From Desulfobacterales bacterium (GTDB taxonomy: Bacteria; Desulfobacterota; Desulfobacteria; Desulfobacterales; UBA2174_A), in contig JALOPD010000069.1 of NCBI GenBank assembly GCA_025454075.1, positions 1 through 15,320 of the forward strand: DNA of 15,320 nt, given 5' to 3'. The notes under the pieces were generated by a model. It did no database searches and was not told the DNA's origin. It was given only the letters and a program-made list of their open reading frames with translations. Both the position numbers and the translations under genes were made by a program. This document shows, piece by piece, positions 6,840-12,338 of the stretch; the stretch's first letter is position 1; each line of letters opens with the position of its first letter.

Positions 6840-7646
6840 TCAGAAGAGGTCGTCGATCAGGTCACAGAGCGTCTCCAGCATCCGCTCGTCGTCGGTCAAC
6901 GGCAGGCAGACCGCCGTCCGCAGGGCCTCCCTTTCCGGGACCCCCCGGTTGATCAGGCGCGCGGCGTGGATCAGCAGCCGGGTGCTGGCGCCCTCCGTGA
7001 GCCCCTGCTCCCGGATGCCGCGGATCTTGCCGGCCAGGGCCACCAGCTTCCGGGCGCCCTCCGGCTCGACCCCGCCCTCCCGGGAGACGATGTGCGCCTC
7101 CTTCTCCGCTTCCGGGTAGTCGAAATCGAGCGACACGAACCGCTGCCGGGTGCTCTGCTTGAGGTCCTTCAGGACGGACTGGTAGCCGGGGTTGTAGGAG
7201 ATCACCATCATGAAGTCGGGGTGCGCCGGGATGTTCTCGCCGGTCTTGTCGACCACCAGCCGGCGGCGGTTGTCCGTGAGCGGGTGAATGACCACCGTGG
7301 TGTCCTTGCGGGCTTCGACGACCTCGTCGAGATAGCAGATGGCCCCGGCGCGCACCGCCAGCGTCAACGGCCCGTCCATCCAGACGGTCTGCTCGTTTTG
7401 CAGCAGGTAGCGGCCGACCAGGTCGGAGGCGAACAGGTCTTCGTGGCAGGCCACCGTGATCAGCGGCCGCCGGAGCCGAAAGGCCATGTGCTCCACGAAG
7501 CGGGTCTTGCCGCAGCCGGTCGGCCCTTTGAGCATGACCGGCAGCCGCGCGGCACAGGCGGCCTCGAACACGGCGACTTCGCCGCCGCGGCTCAGATAGT
7601 AGGGCTCCGCGTGGATCCGGTAGCTGTCGATTCCGCTCGCCGTCAT
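6840..7646 (-). CDS. MoxR-type AAA+ ATPase of the NorQ/CbbQ group
   Basis: A 268-residue AAA+ protein, the usual length for NorQ/CbbQ. The ATG at 7646 is preceded by GGAGG (complement of 7653-7657) at 6 nt. Walker A is GPTGCGKT at 41-48 and Walker B is CYLDEV at 104-109. Sensor 1 is SYNPGYQ near 150-156, the arginine-finger region is TRQRF near 166-170, and sensor 2 is GASTR at 219-223, in the C-terminal helical domain characteristic of CbbQ. Such ATPases form hexameric rings and remodel metalloenzymes together with a VWA protein; examples are Rubisco activase CbbQ-CbbO and NorQ-NorD in nitric-oxide reductase maturation. The VWA partner follows on the same strand after the 206-bp repeat-containing gap, so the two form one module. 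The gene diverges from the TraB-family gene. No NO reductase, Rubisco or gas-vesicle gene is visible nearby. Confidence 0.92.
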   Translation of the reverse strand: MTASGIDSYRIHAEPYYLSRGGEVAVFEAACAARLPVMLKGPTGCGKTRFVEHMAFRLRRPLITVACHEDLFASDLVGRYLLQNEQTVWMDGPLTLAVRAGAICYLDEVVEARKDTTVVIHPLTDNRRRLVVDKTGENIPAHPDFMMVISYNPGYQSVLKDLKQSTRQRFVSLDFDYPEAEKEAHIVSREGGVEPEGARKLVALAGKIRGIREQGLTEGASTRLLIHAARLINRGVPEREALRTAVCLPLTDDERMLETLCDLIDDLF

Positions 7647-7733
7647 GGCCGGCCTCCGGTTTCGTTTGCCATCCTGAGTCGGATGTAATAAGCTTCAATG
7701 TGGAAGCGCCAGTAAGGGCCCGGGAGGCCGCCG

Positions 7734-7785
7734 GGTCAAGGGTTCGAGTAACGAGGGGCGCGAGTTCCTCCTTGAAACCTTGACC
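7734..7785. promoter_or_regulatory. Inverted repeat in the divergent region between the ATPase and TraB-family genes
   Basis: GGTCAAGG (7734-7741) is perfectly inverted by CCTTGACC (7778-7785). After one mismatch the pairing continues through TTCGAG (7743-7748) with CTTGAA (7771-7776), including one G-T pair, leaving a 22-nt centre. Both arms contain TTGACC reading outwards on opposite strands, like two back-to-back -35 boxes, but I could not place a convincing -10 box at 16-18 bp for either. It may be an operator for both genes or a hairpin in the leader. The rest of the 179-bp divergent gap shows an AT-rich TATATATAAC just before the TraB ribosome site and nothing else clear. Confidence 0.45.
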
Positions 7786-7825
7786 GTCCGCCCCTTGGGC
7801 CCTGAGCTATATATAACGGAGCGTT

Positions 7826-9004
7826 ATGACAGACAACCCCCACATGGTCCAGCGCCTGCCCGACGGAGACCGGGAGATCATCCTGATCGGCACGGCCCAC
7901 GTCTCCCGGGAGAGCGTCCGGCTGGTCGAAGAGGTCATCGCCGCGGAAACGCCGGACACCGTCTGCGTCGAGCTGTGCGCGTCCCGCTACCAGGCCCTGC
8001 GCCAGAAGGACCGCTGGCGGGACATGGACATCATCAAGGTCGTCCGGGAGAAGAAAGCCTTTCTGCTCCTGTCCAACCTGCTGCTGGCCTCCTTCCAGAA
8101 ACGCATCGCCAGGAAAATGGACGTGACGCCCGGCGCGGAAATGCTCAAGGCCGTCGAGATGGCCGATGCGCTCGGCGCCCAGGTCTGGCTGGCGGACCGC
8201 GACATCCGCGCGACCCTGTCCCGGGCCTGGCGCGCGCTGGGCTGGTGGAGCCGGATCAAGCTCGTCTACCAGCTGCTGCTGTCCATGGGCGCGGCGGAGG
8301 AGATCACCGAGGAGGAGATCGAACGCATGAAGCAGCAGGATGTGCTCGAAGCGCTGCTGGCGGAAGTCGGCCGCTCCATGCCCATGCTGAAAACCATCCT
8401 GATCGACGAACGCGACCGGTACCTGGCCGCCAAAATCCGCCGGGCCCCGGGAAAGAGGGTCGTCGCCGTGGTCGGCGCCGGGCACCTGCCGGGCATCCGG
8501 GCCCACTGGGACGCGGACACCGACCTCTCCGCCCTGGAGGCGCTGCCGCCGCCGGGCCGGATGGGCGCCGTCATGAAATGGGGCATCCCCGCGAGCATCG
8601 TCGCGCTGATCGTCGCCGGTTTTTTTTACGGCGGCAAGGACGCCGGCACCGACATGATCGTGCTCTGGAGCCTGTGCACCGGCGTGCTGGCGGGTCTCGG
8701 CGCGTTGCTGGCCCTGGCGCACCCGGCCACGATTCTGGCCTCGGTCGTCGTCGCCCCGTTCACGACCCTGCACCCCATGATCGCCGCCGGCTGGGTGTCG
8801 GGCCTGGTGGAGGCCTTTTCGCGCAAACCGAAGGTCAAAGACCTGGAGAGCCTGCCGGAGGACATCCTGTCCGTTCGCGGCTTCTGGCGCAACAACGTCA
8901 CCCGCATCCTGCTGGTGGTCGCCTTCACCAACCTCGGGGCCTCGGTCGGGACGCTGGTGGCGTTTCCGGTGATCGTGAAGATCCTGCTGGGGGGGCCGGG
9001 ATAA
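7826..9004 (+). CDS. TraB/PrgY-family membrane protein
   Basis: A 392-residue protein starting at ATG 7826, with CGGAG (7817-7821) just upstream. The N-terminal domain has TraB-family signatures: GTAHVS at 22-27, CVELCASR near 47-54, ADRDI near 123-127, ERDRYL near 195-200 and VVGAGHLPGI near 215-224. The family is related to the TIKI/EreA-type fold, with conserved GTAH and GAGH histidines resembling metal-dependent hydrolases, and was named for pheromone shutdown in enterococcal plasmids; its reaction in most bacteria is unknown. The C-terminal 140 residues hold about four hydrophobic helices (roughly 253-270, 278-298, 302-325 and 360-388), with a charged loop FSRKPKVKDLESLPED between the last two. 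Full-length homologues with this architecture occur in bacteria, archaea and mitochondria. The gene diverges from the MoxR-type ATPase and precedes the NlpC/P60 lipoprotein by 52 bp, so co-transcription with the latter is likely. Confidence 0.88.
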   Translation: MTDNPHMVQRLPDGDREIILIGTAHVSRESVRLVEEVIAAETPDTVCVELCASRYQALRQKDRWRDMDIIKVVREKKAFLLLSNLLLASFQKRIARKMDVTPGAEMLKAVEMADALGAQVWLADRDIRATLSRAWRALGWWSRIKLVYQLLLSMGAAEEITEEEIERMKQQDVLEALLAEVGRSMPMLKTILIDERDRYLAAKIRRAPGKRVVAVVGAGHLPGIRAHWDADTDLSALEALPPPGRMGAVMKWGIPASIVALIVAGFFYGGKDAGTDMIVLWSLCTGVLAGLGALLALAHPATILASVVVAPFTTLHPMIAAGWVSGLVEAFSRKPKVKDLESLPEDILSVRGFWRNNVTRILLVVAFTNLGASVGTLVAFPVIVKILLGGPG

Positions 9005-9056
9005 AACCGTTTGACGCTCAAAGGTGAACGCGGATAGCCACCACCCATGGAGGTTC

Positions 9057-9812
9057 ATGCAGCAGGCGACGGTGAGCGCCTTGCTGCTCCTGCTGATTCT
9101 GTCCGGCTGCGGCGGGCAGGCCCGGGTCCGTCCCGGCCCGCCCCCCGCCAGGCCCAAGCCGGCGCTGCCGGCGCTGCGCTACGCCATTCAAGCCGGCGCC
9201 TTTAAAAACATCGACAACGCCGTGCGCCTCACCGAACGGCTCCTCACCCGCAAGCTGGCGGCCTATCACTTCATCGACGAGTCGGGCTTCTACAAGGTGC
9301 GCATCGGCAACTTCCCCTCGCGGGAGGAGGCCGTCGACCGGGCCGAGGGGCTGAAAGCGGCCCGCATCATCGAGGAGTACTTCATCATCGCACCGGGCGA
9401 TTACGCCGCCGCCCGGCAGCCCTCCACCGGGGAATCCCAGCTCCGAAACGAAATCATCCGCACCGCGGAGCGTTTCATCGGCGTGCCGTACAAATGGGGC
9501 GGGCAATCGACGGTAACGGGCTTCGACTGCAGCGGCCTGACCCTGGCGGTCTATCAGCTCAACGGGCTGGACCTGCCGCGGACCTCCGGCGAGCAGTGGT
9601 CGGCCGGAAGGCCGGTCGACGAAGGAGACCTCTCCAAGGGGGACCTGGTCTTTTTCGCCACCCGCGGCGGCAATAAGGTCTCGCACGTGGGCATCTACCT
9701 TGGCGGCGACGAGTTTCTGCACGCCCCCCGCCGGGGGACCCCCATCCAGGTGGCGTCTCTTTCCGGCGACTACTACCGGGCACGGTATCTGGGCGCCCGC
9801 GCCTACTTCTGA
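9057..9812 (+). CDS. SPOR-NlpC/P60 lipoprotein, probable peptidoglycan endopeptidase
   Basis: A 251-residue protein if started at ATG 9057, which has GGAGG at 9049-9053 but only 3 nt of spacing. A GTG at 9024 would add 11 residues, including an Arg that would improve the signal-peptide n-region, so the start is uncertain. The lipobox LSGC places the acylated Cys at residue 18. After a Pro-rich linker (about 24-38) comes a SPOR-like domain, about 41-112 (RYAIQAGAF, then FYKVRIGNF), which binds denuded glycan strands. The NlpC/P60 domain spans about 130-251. Its catalytic Cys158 is in FDCSGLT, His210 in SHVGIYLG and the third residue is His222 in FLHA, so the active site is complete. It should act at the outer membrane/periplasm, cleaving peptide crosslinks. 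Its last 10 bp overlap the end of purN on the opposite strand. Confidence 0.9.
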   Translation: MQQATVSALLLLLILSGCGGQARVRPGPPPARPKPALPALRYAIQAGAFKNIDNAVRLTERLLTRKLAAYHFIDESGFYKVRIGNFPSREEAVDRAEGLKAARIIEEYFIIAPGDYAAARQPSTGESQLRNEIIRTAERFIGVPYKWGGQSTVTGFDCSGLTLAVYQLNGLDLPRTSGEQWSAGRPVDEGDLSKGDLVFFATRGGNKVSHVGIYLGGDEFLHAPRRGTPIQVASLSGDYYRARYLGARAYF

Positions 9813-10624
9813 CGACGAGCCCCGGACCCTGCGGGAAGTATCCGGACCACGGTCCGCTCAAAGCGTTTTCCGCCGGGTGTTTCATGGGAGATCCGCACCG
9901 TCTTCAGGCGACCTTCCGCGAAGAGCCGGATGCACTCGGGGTAGAGCTGCCACTCCTGCTCCAAGCCCCGCCGCCGGACCGCGTCGAGCGTGTCGTCTTC
10001 CCGGATCGCGAAGGCGCGCTGGCCGATGATGGGCCCCGAATCCTCGCCGTAGTCGACAAAGTGAACGGTGCACCCTCCCACCTTGCAGCCGTAACGGAAG
10101 GTGTCTCCGTACCCGTCGGTCCCGGCAAAGGCCGGCAGCAGGGCCGGGTGGATGTTCATGATGCGCGGGCGCGTGCGGTCGGTGTTCACCCGGTCGATGA
10201 AATACGGCGTCAGGTTGCGCATGAAACCGGCCAGCACGAGCAGATCGAACGGGTGCGCGCTCATCGCCTCCAGCAACAGGGCTTCGGCCACGGCCCGGCC
10301 GGCCAGGAACGCATCCACCTTCTCGGGGTCGGCGTCCCGCGGCCAGAGGGTCTGTTTGGCCCGGGCCTCGTCCAATCGGAAATCCGCCGGCAGCCTCGTA
10401 CCGGCCGGGTTTTGCCTGAAGGACCGGAGCACCGCCCGGTAATCGACCACGAAGGTCTTTATCCCGCCTGCCTGCGCTCGTTTCAGTCCATAGGCATCGG
10501 GGTTGTCCGAGCCGACGAAAACGACATCGGCGGCCACCGTCCCGCTGCGGGCGGCATCGATGATGGCCTGGAGATTGGTGCCCCCTCCCGAAACCAGGGC
10601 TCCCACGCGGATTTTTTCGACCAT
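9803..10624 (-). CDS. purN: Phosphoribosylglycinamide formyltransferase, long form
   Basis: A 273-residue enzyme starting at ATG 10624, with AAGGGGG (complement of 10631-10637) 6 nt upstream; an in-frame start at 10705 has no such site. It transfers the formyl group of 10-formyl-THF to GAR in purine synthesis. The phosphate-binding loop SGGGTNLQ (12-19) and the catalytic trio Asn157, His159 (NIHPALLP) and Asp195 (EDSGPII) are intact. The 36-residue spacing from His to Asp equals that of E. coli PurN (H108-D144). The protein is about 60 residues longer than the E. coli enzyme. About 51 of these precede the catalytic Asn, in a stretch around residues 62-120 with SFRQNPAGTRLPADFRLDE and a WPRDADPEK segment; the rest is a C-terminal tail, KRFERTVVRILPAGSGARRQK shortened to its last 20 residues here. 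No other pur gene is in the window. Confidence 0.92.
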   Translation of the reverse strand: MVEKIRVGALVSGGGTNLQAIIDAARSGTVAADVVFVGSDNPDAYGLKRAQAGGIKTFVVDYRAVLRSFRQNPAGTRLPADFRLDEARAKQTLWPRDADPEKVDAFLAGRAVAEALLLEAMSAHPFDLLVLAGFMRNLTPYFIDRVNTDRTRPRIMNIHPALLPAFAGTDGYGDTFRYGCKVGGCTVHFVDYGEDSGPIIGQRAFAIREDDTLDAVRRRGLEQEWQLYPECIRLFAEGRLKTVRISHETPGGKRFERTVVRILPAGSGARRQK

Positions 10625-10655
10625 GACGCACCCCCTTCGGGTGTGGTTTGTCCGG

Positions 10656-10684
10656 TTGACATCCACACGCTTTGAATCTATTAT
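10656..10684 (+). promoter_or_regulatory. Near-consensus sigma-70 promoter of trxA
   Basis: TTGACA (10656-10661), 17 bp, then TATTAT (10679-10684): the -35 is perfect, the spacing ideal and 5 of 6 bases match in the -10. Transcription would start near 10691, giving a leader of about 30 nt to the trxA ATG. It lies in the gap shared with the divergent purN gene. Confidence 0.78.
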
Positions 10685-10722
10685 CACCCATTCAATTTTT
10701 TTCAAGAAAGGAATCGAGCGAA

Positions 10723-11049
10723 ATGGCGGAAGGCATAATCGAAATCGAGGACGGCAATTTCGAAGCGGAAGTGCTGAAGAGCGAACTGCCGGTTCTCGTC
10801 GACTTTTGGGCGCCCTGGTGCGGACCGTGCAAGGCGATCGCGCCGGTGGTGGAGGATCTGGCCAAAAGCTTCAGCGGCAAAATCAAGTTTGCCAAGTGCA
10901 ACGTGGACAACAACCCCGTGACGCCGGGAAAGTACGGGATCAAGGCCATCCCGACCCTGATCTTCTTCAAGGCCGGGGGCGTCGTCAATCAGATCACCGG
11001 CATGGTGGCCAAAGGAAAACTCGAAGAGGCCCTGAACAAGCTGGCATGA
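10723..11049 (+). CDS. trxA: Thioredoxin
   Basis: A 108-residue thioredoxin, the standard length for TrxA. Active site WCGPC is at 32-36, inside VDFWAPWCGPCKAIAP, and the cis-proline follows in KAIPTLIFF (Pro77). It is a cytoplasmic protein-disulfide reductase fed by thioredoxin reductase, which is not in this window. The ATG at 10723 is chosen because AAAGGA (10707-10712) precedes it and because the in-frame upstream start at 10672 falls before the predicted transcription start near 10691. One extra cysteine, Cys59 (FAKCNVDNN), lies outside the active site, as in several thioredoxins that are regulated by additional oxidation; that consequence is speculative here. The gene has its own strong promoter, diverges from purN, and is followed after 151 bp by bamD. 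Confidence 0.96.
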   Translation: MAEGIIEIEDGNFEAEVLKSELPVLVDFWAPWCGPCKAIAPVVEDLAKSFSGKIKFAKCNVDNNPVTPGKYGIKAIPTLIFFKAGGVVNQITGMVAKGKLEEALNKLA

Positions 11050-11200
11050 CCGGCGGCGCCGGAGTCGAGATCACGCCGCGGTCGACCCATACCCTCCCGG
11101 CAGTTTCGCCCTGTTTCCATGGCGGCTCGCGAACCCGCAGAGCAACCGGTGCAGTGACCGGTTATCGTATCTCTATCTTACTTTCGACGGCGGCGTTCAA

Positions 11201-11983
11201 ATGACCTCACATCGCACACCGGTTCGCCTCCTGGCCGTAGGGTGTCTATCCCTCGCCCTGATCGGCGGCTGCAGCACGATTCAGGAGACCGCCTCCGACA
11301 TCAAGAAGTCCGTCGGCAGCCTTTTCGGCGCATCCGACGAAAACCTCAGCGCGGAAGAGCTGGCGATGAGAGGCATGGAGGAGTTCGACGACGGCAACTA
11401 CCAGAAGGCCATCGACAACTTCCAGAAGCTGAAGGACATCTACCCCTTTTCGCGGTATTCCATTCTGGCGGAGCTGAAACTGGGCGACGCCCACTACCGC
11501 ATCGAACAATACGAAGACGCCATTTTCGCCTACGAGGAATTCGAAAAACTGCACCCGCGCAACGAGGCGGTCCCCTATGTGATCTACCAGATCGGGCGTA
11601 GCCACTTCGACCGCATCTCCACCCCCGACCGGGATCAAACCGCCGCCCGCAAAGCCCTGGAAGCCTTCCAGCGGCTCCAGAAGCAGTTCCCGAACGACCC
11701 CTACGCCCGCAGCGCCGCCGATCACATCGTCGCCTGCCAAAAGAGCCTGGCGGGGCACGAATTCGGGATCGGGCGCTTTTACTTCAAGAGCCAGCACTAC
11801 CGGGCGGCCCTGCAGCGCTTCCGCTCGGTCGTCGCCAAGTACCCCGACGTCGGCTACCATCAGCCGGCATTGGACTTCATCGCCCGGTGCGAGAAAAAAA
11901 TCGCGCAGGAACAGGGCCAGCTCAAGGAAGCGGCGGACGCGCCGCCGGTGGAGTCTTCCCCGCTGTCGCCCGACAACGGCTGA
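11201..11983 (+). CDS. bamD: Outer membrane protein assembly factor BamD (lipoprotein)
   Basis: A 260-residue lipoprotein. The N-terminus has basic residues (His4, Arg5, Arg9), a hydrophobic core, and IGGC with the acylated Cys24. The mature part is a run of TPR-like helical pairs with the BamD pattern: AMRGMEEFDDGNYQKAIDNF near 55-74, YPFSRYSILAELKLGDAHYR near 82-101, YEDAIFAYEEFEKLHP, then YYFKSQHYRAALQRF-like repeats near 190-205. BamD is the essential partner of BamA in folding outer-membrane beta-barrels, so this shows a Gram-negative cell. No good ribosome site precedes the ATG at 11201; the upstream bases are GACGGCGGCGTTCAA. The 151-bp gap after trxA carries an inverted pair AACCGG/CCGGTT (11144-11163) but no clear promoter or T-run. 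BamD is about 245 residues in E. coli, so the length fits. The last 25 residues are low-complexity, rich in Ala, Pro and Ser. Confidence 0.9.
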   Translation: MTSHRTPVRLLAVGCLSLALIGGCSTIQETASDIKKSVGSLFGASDENLSAEELAMRGMEEFDDGNYQKAIDNFQKLKDIYPFSRYSILAELKLGDAHYRIEQYEDAIFAYEEFEKLHPRNEAVPYVIYQIGRSHFDRISTPDRDQTAARKALEAFQRLQKQFPNDPYARSAADHIVACQKSLAGHEFGIGRFYFKSQHYRAALQRFRSVVAKYPDVGYHQPALDFIARCEKKIAQEQGQLKEAADAPPVESSPLSPDNG

Positions 11984-12036
11984 CCCCGTGCCGGGACGGC
12001 CTGCCGCCGGTCGGTGACGGTTATCTAAAAAACCTC

Positions 12037-12063
12037 TTGATTCTTCCCTAAAATTTATATAGT
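12037..12063 (+). promoter_or_regulatory. Putative AT-rich promoter of rpmB
   Basis: TTGATT (12037-12042) and TATAGT (12058-12063) are separated by 15 bp, slightly short. They lie in an AT-rich island (12020-12075) that contrasts with the surrounding high-GC DNA and sits 54 bp after the bamD stop. Transcription would begin near 12070, just before the leader hairpin. Confidence 0.5.
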
Positions 12064-12076
12064 TAGATGATTTTTT

Positions 12077-12103
12077 GGCGGACTTGCAGCAAGCCGCCGT
12101 TTT
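12077..12103 (+). promoter_or_regulatory. Hairpin followed by a T-run in the rpmB leader, possible attenuator or terminator
   Basis: GGCGG (12077-12081) pairs with CCGCC (12094-12098). After a bulged A, CTTG (12083-12086) pairs with CAAG (12090-12093), closing a 3-base loop. The 9-bp stem is followed by G then TTTT (12100-12103), and preceded by six Ts. It lies 21 nt before the rpmB Shine-Dalgarno and downstream of the predicted promoter. It could be an intrinsic terminator for bamD read-through, or an attenuator of the ribosomal-protein gene. The short T-run argues for partial termination. Confidence 0.45.
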
Positions 12104-12137
12104 CGAGTCATGACCACCTGTGCAGGAGGGCGCTACC

Positions 12138-12329
12138 GTGTCCAAGATGTGTAACATTTGCGGAAAGAAACCGCTGGTGGGCAGCAACATCAGCCATGCC
12201 CATAACGTCACCAAACGCCGCTTCAACCCCAACCTTCAGAGAGTCCGCACCCTGGCCGACGGCCGCACGAAAACCATGATGGTGTGCACCGCCTGCCTGA
12301 AATCCGGCCGGGTGCAGAAGGCGCCCTGA
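12138..12329 (+). CDS. rpmB: 50S ribosomal protein L28, zinc-binding form
   Basis: A 63-residue protein. The start is GTG 12138, because AGGAGGG (12124-12130) is 7 nt upstream and because the protein then begins [17 protein letters not shown] as L28 proteins do. An upstream in-frame GTG at 12120 would lie before the ribosome site. The L28 signature [16 protein letters not shown] is at about 19-34. Two CxxC pairs, CNIC (5-8) and CTAC (near 52-55), make this the zinc-containing C+ variant; zinc-free paralogues that replace it under zinc limitation are known in other bacteria. It is a component of the large ribosomal subunit. It is the only ribosomal-protein gene here, with its own promoter and leader hairpin. 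Its stop is only 9 bp from the stop of the convergent rel gene. Confidence 0.96.
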   Translation: MSKMCNICGKKPLVGSNISHAHNVTKRRFNPNLQRVRTLADGRTKTMMVCTACLKSGRVQKAP

Positions 12330-12338
12330 CCCCCGGCG

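Noticed and set aside
4726..7119. 797-codon open frame on the + strand opposite the VWA and ATPase genes
   Set aside because: Its product is Arg/Gly/Pro/Gln-rich shadow sequence with no motifs, while the opposite strand encodes clear VWA and AAA+ domains in the same bases. High GC makes long antisense frames common.
7743..7752. GGTTCGAGTA, resembling the T-arm of a tRNA
   Set aside because: No acceptor, D- or anticodon stem can be built around it; it is better explained as part of the inverted repeat.
7780..7817. Promoter TTGACC with TATATA or TATAAC before the TraB-family gene
   Set aside because: Spacing is 22 or more bases, too long for sigma-70, and a -10 at 7812 would leave almost no leader for the ribosome site.
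7736..9157. 473-codon - strand frame over the TraB-family gene
   Set aside because: Low-complexity Gln/Gly/Arg/His composition with no domains; the + strand gene has family motifs and a ribosome site.
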